A stretch of 64,000 bases of DNA, taken from Yponomeuta sedellus (taxonomy: Eukaryota; Arthropoda; Insecta; Lepidoptera; Yponomeutidae). Position numbers and translations under genes: made by a program. Every line of letters starts with the position of its first letter. The stretch's first letter is position 1. The notes beneath the pieces are model-generated. The model saw only the letters and a program-made list of their open reading frames with translations. It ran no database searches and was not told the DNA's origin. Of this stretch, positions 56,701 to 64,000 are shown in pieces. The stretch lies in contig OW203729.1 of assembly GCA_934045075.1 (NCBI GenBank), positions 6,605,816 to 6,669,815 on the forward strand. The letters run 5' to 3'.

Positions 56701-59700
56701 TAAATATTGAGCTGCTCTGAAAAGGTGCTCACCTTTCAGGTCAATGAACATATTTGGCACGTTGGACTTGTTATGGCAACTATACTAAGCCAACCAATCT
56801 GACGGCACAAGTGCTAGGCAAGCTTACTTTATCTAAACATATATTCCAGCTGCAGTGTATGAGTGGTGACTTTATCTTCAACTCTGCCTTATGCTGTATA
56901 GGTGAAGTGACTAACCAAGCGCTGATGTGCCTGGGACTTATTTTTATATGGGTTGGGCTTCCCTAAGCACCTATAAGTTTCTCTCAGCATTACCCCTTCG
57001 TCCTATATCATAAATCTACAATTTAAGATTTCCTGTGACTGCATTCGGTGTACATCGCATAGCCGATTAACATGTAGAAAGATTCGGCTACGCAGTGTAC
57101 ATTGAATTGTTACAATTAACTATAATTATAAATGGTACTTTTATGAAACGCGGCCTCGTATGGGTAGTAAGATGATGATTCGACAGTTAATACACTGGAA
57201 AGTCGCGACTTTCGACATTTAAAACTAGCTACTAGCTTGTGGTACTACCCTGGCTTGTATCTCGATTGTCAGATGTTGTTTTTAATGCACTTTGTGCAGC
57301 TGCTGACAACCGCGAAAATCTGTTAAGGTTGCTTTTACTTCTTGCATTCTTAGTCTATATAAAGGAACAAGTATACTTTTGATTCTTAACGGGCTCTAGC
57401 TTGTCAGCGTACGAGACAAATAGTTCACTGACCAGCACTATAGCTGTATAGACTTCGAACCCTTCCATAGTTACTTAGATCAGATATTTTCCGCCTTAGC
57501 CTTATAATTGGGCCATTGTACGTTGCAAGCGCCGAGGTATGTTGACACTGCAGACACTAGGGTTTCCTCACCATGTCTTCCTTTACCGCTAGCGAGTCGT
57601 ATTGCTACTATAAGAACACAGATGTACCTAACTTAGAAAACAAACTCATTGTTACATGCCGGCATTCGAGCCCACGACCTCCCGATTGAGAAGCGGGGCG
57701 TCCTACCGTCCGCTACCGCCACGAGCCCTTCCATATTCAACACCGGCATCCGCAGCCCGTTCCACGGGAATGAGGCACACCAACTCACTAGTGTTCGCCG
57801 CGGCGCTGGGTATCATGACGCGCAGATTCGGCGCCGAGGACGAGCCGCTGATGACCGCCGTGGAGAAGAGGCCGGCCGCCCCCGGCAGCTTGCTGCGACC
57901 CAGCCCGAGCATCTTCAGGTAGCTCATCTGACCGGCGATGCTGTGCCGCTGCCGGCGCCCTAAGTCCGCGACACGGGGCCATGAGAGCGCACCGAACGTG
58001 TAAGCCGAGAGGGGCAGCTCGTTCGTCGAGGACTCCACCCCCGCGAGGTCTACTAGGGGGCTGAGCGGTTCGGGGGACGTCAGCGTCAGCCGCGGCACGC
58101 GGAGCGCTTTTAGTTAGTAGGGTGTTAGGCGGGGGTTAGTGACGTGAACGGGGAGAATAAATACGGTGAATTAATAACTTCGTATTGCGGCGAGTGCTTA
58201 GAGTAGAGTATAGATAAAAATAAGGAGGTGGAGATATTGAGAGCACGGTCCGTTAAAGAGTGCAACTGGAATGTTTGCTTCTTACTCGCACGGAGTTGTG
58301 TGAGTGAGAGGCGAGTGGTCTTCAATTGCTTTCTTTAAGTCGTCGTGTTATTATTATGGTAGATAGATAGAGAATGTTTGTAGGAAAGTAATAATAAGAA
58401 ATAGAATAGAGGTGCTTAAAGCGTGCGAAGTTGTGAGTCGGTCACGTGAACATCGGTCCGAAAAGATGTTATCTGAGCTGAGAGAGTCTTCAGTCGACAT
58501 ACCATCATAGACAATTGTAAAAGATACCCAAAACAGACGCACACCGACGCGTCAACATGTTATTGTTTTTTTTTTTATCACATTACTTTAATTATACGCA
58601 CTAACAAAACCATCCGCCAAGGCCAACAAAAAAGTACAGGTCGTTCTCTATCAAGTAGTTTTATAATCTATACAACTTACCCTCCCCCCCCCCCCTTCGG
58701 TAAAGACCTTTTTCTTCTTAATCCATCTTACAAATATATAGACAGTTTTTTAGTGAACTCCCATTTATTGTGGCATATTTTCAAGGTCAACAAGTACAAC
58801 AAACCTACAATAAAGTCAGGTCTGCAACCGGAAGAGGTAGGCAAAGACCAAGGTTTGCATCTTGCCATCACCCCGACAAACCTCACCCTTTAACCGCTAG
58901 AGCTAGGAAATTTTTTAATTGGTTTTGGACTTTATTTCAAAGTGATTAGGTTCAATTTGTGGTGGCGACTATTATGCCACTACCGCGTAAAGAGTTAAAA
59001 GTATGTACAATGATACAATAATTTACATAATTGGTATCATTCAGATGACTGCTGAAAACGCAGTGTGTTAGTTTAAAACACTGGATAACTCAATTGTGTC
59101 ACACTTCTTTATTTGTATTTAGGATAAGGAACTAGTTTGTAGGTAATTTTTAAGTGAGTATAAGTGAGAGGCGTTGGCTTTCAGGTGAGTGCTGAAAGCC
59201 AGCGCCGTTTAGAGGCATTATTTTGTCTCTGGCGGCACATGCTGAGCACACACCATTTGTCGCCAACTGTGACGTCATTATTTGTAAATTCTCCTTTTAT
59301 TCTTCTTCGCAATAAATGCATTTTTGCTTTTATTTACACCAGTACCTAAATGGCACCTCTTCAGACCGATTTCCATGCAGCCGGCTCACACGAGTGTATA
59401 TTGAAAAAGGGAATCGTTGAGGGGACATCGCACTAACATGGCCCAGAACCAGAAGGTGTGTGGCCGCTTGACGCCTAACGTTTCACAAGCACACACTTGG
59501 TACCGTCAACTTCTCAGCAGACCACTTCGACAAGTGACCCGCAAAGGAGGTGACAGTTTCAGTTCTGTGTGTTGTGGTACAAGGTTCAACTTCGTAAGGC
59601 CTCCGTGGTTTGTTGCGACGGCAAGTGGGCTCGGTGCGTGGAAGACGCTTTCTGCAACCTTTTGCTGTCGCAATAAAGTTCAAAGTTGTTGATCGGTGCC

Positions 59701-62700
59701 AACTGTTTTGTAGTAACAAAAGGTAACCAAGATATATACGACGAAGTGACTTTATAGTCACAAAGTATTGGGGTAAATCTGGACCGTGTTTGTGATACGT
59801 ATTTTCTCTATCCAGATTAATGTGCATATTGAAATAGGCAACCAAATGGATACGTCAAAGAATATAGGAAATAATTATTTTCCTCGTTGCGCATTCACAA
59901 AAATGTCTATGATACAATGTGAAGTACAAACTTAAAGAAGTTCCATTTATTTGCAGAGAATAACTGTTCCAAAATAGTTTCAGTAGCTACGATCACAATA
60001 ATAATTAATTAATCATACCTTTAACGGTTCTAATCTCTATTTTCTAACTTTGGGTGTTAAAGTAATAAAGTTTACCTAATAAACAACTGCGATTAGACCC
60101 ATTAAAGTATAATAATTGTAACGTCCCACGGAGGCCTTGAAAGAACATCAAGTAGTTTAGTATCAAACCATGCTGATCGCAAGCGCAAGCGGCGCACACA
60201 CACACGCAGCCGCGAGGATGCAAACAACACACACAAGACCGCCGGCCAGCGAGCTACACAGTAGAGCAGTAGGATGACGCGCCGCCGCGCCGCTCCGCGC
60301 TACACACTTCACAAACTAAGTCAAGTCATCAGTAGGCACACTGTTCCGACTCTACACTTCATAAAGAGTGAATAAATAAACCTTTATAGGTATATACGAG
60401 TAGGTTGGCTTCGATACTGAATACGGCACGATACCGTTCGCATCCGAACGAGACATTTAAATTATAAAAATATTGAATACAATGTCTTAAGGAGTAGGTG
60501 ATTTCTACTGAGATGATTGAGTAATTTATACAGGGTGTTTTAGTAAGGTCCGCGGAAACTTAAAGAGGGTTATTCTACACATCAATAGAGGCAAAATTCA
60601 TCAGGGCAACTCTGAAATTTGGATAAAAATATCATCTGTTTCATCAAATTAAATATTTAGTATTAACAACTGAAGTGTTCTTTGGGATGACGATCTGCGA
60701 AAAACTGCAGGCAGATGCTGGATGCGGCAAGCTGAAGACAGGGCGCTATGGCGCTCATTAGGAGAGGGCTATGTCCAGCAGTGGAATACATAATATAGCC
60801 TGAAGAAGAAGTTTTCCTTGATATATTGTAAAATTTGTTTGAATTCATGAGTAGATTAGCCCCTTAAAGACATTCAGTAACACTAGCGTCACCAATGGAA
60901 TAAAACTATAAGATATTTTATGCAGATCCTTTTCGCAAAAAAATATAGTACAATCTCTGCATCATGTTAATAGTATTTTTAGGGCCCATGACCGTAAACC
61001 TAGGATCACGGACCTAGGATTAGATAGCATTTATACCAAAAAACGGCAGTTTTTGACATTAATTCTAACTACTATCTAGTCCTAGGTTTTCAGCCCTATG
61101 TTCACGGACATGGGTCTTAGAAATCACTAATAACATGATTCAGAAATTGTACTGACACTTTTTGCACTTCTTGATCTGTAAAAAATTATATGATTTTCTT
61201 CCATTCCGGTGCTAGACTTCCTGCATGGAGTTCCTTGGGATCCACCGGATCTGTCTAAAACGCCCTGTGTATAAAAAGGATTCTAAAGGAAATTGTGGTT
61301 CTGATATTGTTTTACTTCATGTATCGTTTCATTGTTTTATTTGAACAATACTATAAAAAGATAATCAAAATATGATAGCTAATCAAGTACCTACCCATTC
61401 TTAGTGGAAAGGTATGTATTTCAAAAAGTCTAAAGAAACACTCAAAAATATGAAGTATAGAGTCATAACATAACAAATAAATTGAATACTTATGAAATAA
61501 AGAAAAAACAACTCATTCAGAAATGATTAGAAATACCTCGAGAGCAATAAATAAGAGCGAAATCGCTTTTGCGTTATTTTTTTTCAGCAAGGAAGGACAT
61601 TTAAAACTATATTAAAAACATTAATTATTTATGTCACTACTTATTAGTATAAAGCTTGACTACGTATCTTTTTATTGTGCGATATGTGTAATAAAGAATA
61701 TTCAATCCACAAATGAATATATCAATCAATCACTTTCACTTTTGTAATAAATTATATTTATTATAAGCATCCTTCATAGCTGAAATGCCAAGGCTTGACA
61801 GTGATTCATTGCTGTCGAGTGTAGTTTAAGACCTTTTACCATGAGACGACGTATTGTCCTAAATGAAAATATAAACCAAACCATGATAAAGTTATGATAA
61901 GCATGATAACATTCTAGCTACAAGAAGTAACAGGCTTTTTGGTAACAGCCTAAGATGATATAAGTTAATCTAAAAGAGGCCTAACATTTTTTTAATCTAT
62001 TACAAAATCAACATTCATTCTCTATTACTTTCTAAAGTGTGCGTGTATCACTACGCTGAGTCAAATAATTTATTATTAGTAGTAATAAATAAGCATAGTA
62101 TGGGACTCAATTGCACACAGCCTAATACTATCTATCTAATCTAGTTTCTCTAGTAAACAAAAAAATAAATAAGATAATGAAGTGATGATCCTATAACACC
62201 CTACTAATCTGTTCATGAATTTGTTGGGGTGGATACTTTGTTATTTCGATAACACACCAAAAGGTTAAATTTTTGACTTTTGAAACTTTACTCAATAAGA
62301 TAGATCGGAGACTTTCGGCAATGTTCGTTTTTAATTTGTGCAAAACGAACATTACAGAATAGCAACTGAGAAGAAAACTCGTGACCTATATCGCTGCTCA
62401 TCTAAGCAATCAACCCGAAAATTAAGGTAGTAATTACAGATGTAACGTTTTGAGTTTTCTTCCCAGCTGAAGCATTATACCTGTTTCAAATAAGAAATCC
62501 ATGTTTAGTTCACTATTAAAAAATGTAAGGAGACAAATACAATTTGTTACACATGTACCGTTTAACGAACTGGAGATGCTCAAACTTTTTTATCTAAAAA
62601 AATCAGCAAAGATTATAAAAAAGATATATAAAAAAAGTAAAGGCCCAGCGACAATAAAATAAAAACAGTACCGTCGGTAGTACATTTTTTGCCCCAGACG

Positions 62701-63397
62701 GATATAGTTTATAGGGTTCGAACCCCGGCTGGAGACAAAAAAAACTTAATTTCTTGGATATTTACATGTTTGTGATGTCGCTGTTTCTGTGTATGCGTAA
62801 GCAATGTATGTGCCTATATTTAAATGTTATGTTACTATATTACATTTACATACAGGCACATACATTGCTTCTGGCCCCACACTAGGATACCCTGTGTCGT
62901 GGGAACCAGAAACAGCGACATCACAAACATGTAAAAATCCAAGACCTGGGGGTTTTTTTTTGTCCCTTGCCGGGATTTGAACCCGGGATCCCTTGAATGC
63001 CACAGAGGTCGTCAATCAATGTTATGTTATATTATAGGCCTCATATTTCAACTTCAAGAGTATTAGTGGCACAAACTAGTGGCCAGCGCAGAAACAGTAC
63101 TTTTATTTTGTCAATGTCATCTGAAGACTTCAAAAAAACTCAGTGACGATTTGATGACGAGAGTCATCTCACCTCCAAAAACATTGCAAAACTCAACGGA
63201 TTTCTCTTTTGGAACGGCACAACGCATCGGTTCACCTGGCATCGGCGTGGCGTTAGTGGGGAGGCAAACCAGTCACACTTGACACGCGGCGCGGGCGCGC
63301 GCTTACCGTTGTCGTGGCTCTGCTTGTGCTGGTCGTAGCTGCGCGCGCGCGGTTGCGGCTCCGCGTCTTCGGCGTCTTTAGACTCTTTCTCTTCATT
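47197..63397 (-). CDS. PPIP5K: PPIP5K/VIP1 inositol pyrophosphate kinase, C-terminal exons
   Basis: Minus-strand gene, 5' part beyond the right edge. PPIP5K phosphorylates InsP6/5-InsP7 at the 1-position to make inositol pyrophosphates and also carries a histidine-acid-phosphatase-like domain. Exons found are 63397-63307, 58106-57789, 55383-55210, about 53530-53318, 48333-48243 and 47703-47197. The first three junctions (phase 1, 1) and the last two (phase 2, 0) are consistent; one or more exons may be missing between 55210 and 53530. Diagnostic motifs are [18 protein letters not shown] and [19 protein letters not shown], both matching the conserved tail of vertebrate PPIP5K1/2. The rest is Ser/Pro-rich, acidic and probably disordered. 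Kinase and phosphatase catalytic residues are not in this window. Confidence 0.85.
48243..48333 (-). CDS. PPIP5K: PPIP5K internal exon
   Basis: Acceptor CTTCTGTTAG|C gives phase 2 and encodes [20 protein letters not shown] then [10 protein letters not shown], ending at ACC|GTACGT, phase 0. A longer form starting at an upstream CAG near 48405 would be open too ([14 protein letters not shown]) but does not keep the phase of the 53318 donor. Confidence 0.65.
48419..48480 (-). repeat. hAT-like MITE end fragment
   Basis: CAGTGATTCTTAACCGGTCG, TTCGCGGACCACTGGTGATCC resembles the CAGNGNTTCTCAACC-type ends of hAT MITEs. No opposite end located. Confidence 0.4.
48712..48885 (+). repeat. Dispersed repeat family D, copy 3
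   Basis: Carries TATACTAGTCCACTGCTGGA, AAAGCCCTCCCCTAATGAGC and TTAGTCGCCTTTTACCACAC as in 15634-15976. Confidence 0.8.
48886..50309. other. Intronic AT-rich stretch (PPIP5K)
   Basis: No exon or recognised repeat supported; open frames are short and unpatterned. Confidence 0.45.
50310..50505 (-). repeat. tRNA-derived SINE (family A), best copy
   Basis: Read on the minus strand: GACGACCTCTGTGGCGTAGC, an A-box region GCGGTAGCGCGTCTGCC and the B box GGGTTCGAATCCCGG. The body follows (TTTACATGTTTGTGATGTCG, CACGACACAGGGTATCC, TGGGGCCAGAAGCAATGTA). Other copies are at 24130, 62700-62830, 62836-63018 and 63756-63816. Confidence 0.82.
50524..50572. other. 21-bp perfect hairpin next to SINE
   Basis: TATATTTACTCCAATTAAGT+C, loop TGTTGTC, exact complement. 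It lies directly beyond the 5' end of the SINE at 50310-50505. Confidence 0.85.
50690..51115. other. GC-rich, internally repeated segment
   Basis: Two diverged units about 145-160 bp apart share GTGGCGCATG(G/T)ACCTGCT and GTGCATGAAGGGGT(A/G)(C/G)AGCGGG. On the minus strand part of it reads [19 protein letters not shown] and DPLHPFMHH, but stops interrupt and no phase-compatible splice pair was found. It may be a repeat or an unrecognised exon within a PPIP5K intron; I cannot decide. Confidence 0.45.
51116..53099. other. Intronic stretch (PPIP5K)
   Basis: No exon supported. A LINE-tail-like fragment (CCGATGTACAATAAAGAATA) lies at about 52490-52580. Confidence 0.45.
53100..53240 (-). repeat. 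tRNA-derived SINE (family B), copy 2
   Basis: Complement of the 5' part of 36530-36715: GTGCCAGCGCTCTTCCAACT, GAGCTAATGGGCGACTCACC, GGCAGCGACATCTGGCTGAA. The B-box half is missing. Confidence 0.7.
53318..53530 (-). CDS. PPIP5K: PPIP5K Ser-rich internal exon
   Basis: Minus-strand frame [52 protein letters not shown] end at CAG|GTGGGC in phase 2. The acceptor is probably AACAAG near 53525 but is weak. Codon use is GC-rich in third positions. Opposite-strand frames here are shadows. Confidence 0.7.
54434..54526 (+). repeat. Dispersed repeat family D, copy 4
   Basis: GGCTATATTAGTCCACTGCT, TGGACATATCCCTCCCCTAA and CATCATTGGGGGGTAATGCC. Confidence 0.75.
55031..55105 (-). pseudogene. Partial duplicate of a PPIP5K exon with its donor
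   Basis: On the minus strand CTGGAGGCGTTTCGGCCGCC through AAGCGACCGTCCCCGATCAA and TA|GTAAGTGG mirrors the 3' half of the exon at 55210-55383 (AAGCGACGGTCGCCGACCAA, CA|GTAAGTGG) with substitutions and a deletion. A further donor-like GTAAGTGGTCTCTGAAGAG occurs at about 54978. No good acceptor precedes the copy. Confidence 0.6.
55210..55383 (-). CDS. PPIP5K: PPIP5K exon with conserved ETLHNALSL motif
   Basis: Acceptor CAAAATTACAG|CG and donor AACA|GTAAGT, phase 1 in and phase 1 out, 174 bases. Encodes [20 protein letters not shown] and [17 protein letters not shown], then an Ala/Pro-rich linker and AKRRSPTN. The ETLHNALSL block is the best family marker in the window. Confidence 0.88.
55677..56323. 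mobile_element. Palindromic element, ~250-bp arms, B-box-like motif
   Basis: Left TACAGGGTGTCTCATTCAAA and right TTTGAATGAGACACCCTGTA are complements, and the arms stay complementary far inward (GATCTGTTCTGAGGAACCAT; AATGCATTGTTTTCATAC) to a loop near 55960-56040. TA flanks both sides. Each arm contains GGGTTCGATTCCCG-type sequence resembling a tRNA B box. Confidence 0.88.
56324..57477. other. Intronic stretch (PPIP5K)
   Basis: Nothing supportable; the ORF at 56754-56966 has no family features. Confidence 0.45.
57478..57727 (-). repeat. tRNA-derived SINE (family C), copy 2
   Basis: Complement carries GTGGCGGTAGCGGACGGTAG, TTCTCAATCGGGAGGTCGTG, GGCTCGAATGCCGG and the body shared with 1287-1490. 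It lies just 3' of a PPIP5K exon in the intron. Confidence 0.7.
57789..58106 (-). CDS. PPIP5K: PPIP5K exon with [17 protein letters not shown] motif
   Basis: Acceptor ACTAAAAG|CG and donor ACTA|GTGAGT, 318 bases, phase 1 in and out. Reads [77 protein letters not shown]. The start of the exon matches the end of the phosphatase-like domain or linker; the later block is the conserved PPIP5K tail. No start codon belongs here. Confidence 0.88.
58107..60530. other. Intronic stretch (PPIP5K)
   Basis: A poly-C run lies at about 58684-58695. A LINE or SINE 3' tail at 59165-59330 has a CTTTCAG...CTGAAAGCC stem and CAATAAATG end. A GC-rich block at 60170-60310 (CGCCGCCGCGCCGCTCCGCG) might be an alternative promoter, with no supporting ORF. 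Confidence 0.45.
60531..61272. mobile_element. Foldback element with long inverted arms
   Basis: Outer ends TATACAGGGTGTTTTAG and complement of CTAAAACGCCCTGTGTATA. The interior from about 60870 to 61235 folds back on itself (CACCAATGGAATAAAAC; ACCTAGGATTAGATAG against CTATCTAGTCCTAGGT). A reversed family D fragment is nested at 60690-60800. Related pieces with CTAACTAGC...CACCAATGGAATAAAAATC occur near 44738 and 47778. Confidence 0.75.
61273..62699. other. Intronic AT-rich stretch (PPIP5K)
   Basis: No exon or repeat border supported. Confidence 0.45.
62700..63018. repeat. Two family A SINEs, tail to tail
   Basis: 62700-62830 is a forward copy from the B box (GGTTCGAACCCCGG) to GCAATGTATGTGCC. 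62836-63018 is a fuller reversed copy ending in CGGGATTTGAACCCGGG and CCACAGAGGTCGTCA. They meet at ATGTTATGTTACTATATTAC, so RNA from the region would fold. Confidence 0.78.
63307..63397 (-). CDS. PPIP5K: PPIP5K exon (most 5' in window)
   Basis: Acceptor TGTCTTCCAG|AAT, donor AACG|GTAAGC, 91 bases, phase 0 in and phase 1 out, joining the 58106 acceptor in frame. Reads [20 protein letters not shown] and [10 protein letters not shown], a charged linker. The preceding exons lie outside the window. Confidence 0.7.
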
Positions 63398-63755
63398 CTG
63401 GAAGACATAGAGGAAATAGTGTACCTAGCAAGTTGACAACTTCTTTTGAGTTGAACGAACATGTACTGCTCTATATTTAGTATGTGTATAAAGGTACGAC
63501 AAATAATATTTGCACACATATGTGTGTTAACTATGTGAATATCTTAACTTAACTTTACTTAACGTGTGTATGATTTCTTGATATTTTAGAAGAGCTATTA
63601 CAATTAAACGTTTTGTGAGAGGATTACGAATAAACACAGACGAATAAATGCTCCTAATTTAATTAAGCACCAAACCCTAAGACTCCAATTATTGAAGTGT
63701 ACTATTTTTTTTACAATTATTATTTTAATTCTTTACTGCATTATTTTTTTATAAC

Positions 63756-63816
63756 ACATACAAGCACATACATTGCTTCTGGCCCCACACTAGGATACCG
63801 TGTGTCGTGAGAAAAT
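63756..63816 (-). repeat. Family A SINE fragment
   Basis: ACATACAAGCACATACATTG and CTTCTGGCCCCACACTAGGA only; the tRNA-like head is missing. Confidence 0.75.
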
Positions 63817-63904
63817 TACTTGAGTAAATGTACAAGGGCGTGCTTAATGCAAAAAGAATTATTATACAATTTTTATTTTTAATGCTCTAAACCGTACTAA
63901 GGAC

Positions 63905-63996
63905 AAATTTAAAAACCCATTTAGAGGCTAAAAATTCCACCCACGCCGGGATTCGAACCCGCGACCTCTGGCACGGATAGCCAGACACGGCATGGG
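63905..63996 (-). repeat. tRNA-derived SINE (family B), copy 3
   Basis: TTTAGAGGCTAAAAATTCCA, CGGGATTCGAACCCGCGACC and TCTGGCACGGATAGCCAGA are the complement of the 3' half of 36530-36715. The A-box half is replaced by CACGGCATGGGTGGA at the window edge. Confidence 0.65.
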
Positions 63997-64000
63997 TGGA

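Noticed and set aside
1..64000. CRISPR arrays, bacterial operons, rRNA operon, viral genes
   Set aside because: No regularly spaced repeats, no ribosome-binding-site-led gene runs and no viral protein signature; spliced genes and insect repeats show eukaryotic nuclear DNA.

Overview
The window looks like a piece of a lepidopteran (moth or butterfly) nuclear genome. It is AT-rich, its genes have short exons with GT-AG introns, and intergenic and intronic DNA is packed with insect repeats. These include a CR1-group non-LTR retrotransposon, a Helitron-like element ending in CTAG|T, mariner relics, many TA-flanked MITEs and several RNA-gene-derived SINEs. There is no bacterial-style operon, CRISPR array, rRNA operon or clearly functional tRNA gene. 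Exon boundaries below were derived by hand from splice signals and reading phase.

Layout. 0-7 kb: an inverted pair of 5S-rRNA-like SINEs, a tRNA-derived SINE, then an apparently intact two-ORF LINE (about 1.8-6.95 kb). 7-20 kb: no supported gene; MITEs, a Helitron, a 390-bp tandem duplication, a perfect 150-bp palindrome and two more 5S-like SINEs. 20 kb: one minus-strand first exon of an unidentified protein with a CRE-like site upstream. 23.2-25.3 kb: a dead mariner carrying a 441-bp MITE. 26.3-28.1 kb: a four-exon fatty-acid-binding-protein (FABP) gene whose first intron holds an identical copy of that MITE. 28.3-38.9 kb: a THAP-domain gene or element duplicated as a large inverted repeat. 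One arm holds a MITE and a truncated LINE absent from the other arm, and the second arm sits between the two exons of a third, decayed THAP relic. 39.4-40.9 kb: an Arl6IP1 orthologue. 41.4-45.9 kb: a second FABP gene whose exon 3 is flanked by inverted copies of one MITE.

From 47.2 kb to at least 63.4 kb the minus strand carries the C-terminal exons of a PPIP5K/VIP1-type inositol pyrophosphate kinase. Most junctions between the exons found are phase-consistent. The catalytic domains lie beyond the right edge. Its introns hold SINEs, a 650-bp palindrome, a foldback element and a partial exon duplication.

The host genes are unrelated housekeeping or lipid/signalling functions: two paralogous lipid carriers separated by an ER-membrane-shaping protein, then an inositol pyrophosphate enzyme. 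The most unusual part is the 28-39 kb THAP inverted duplication with its built-in empty sites.
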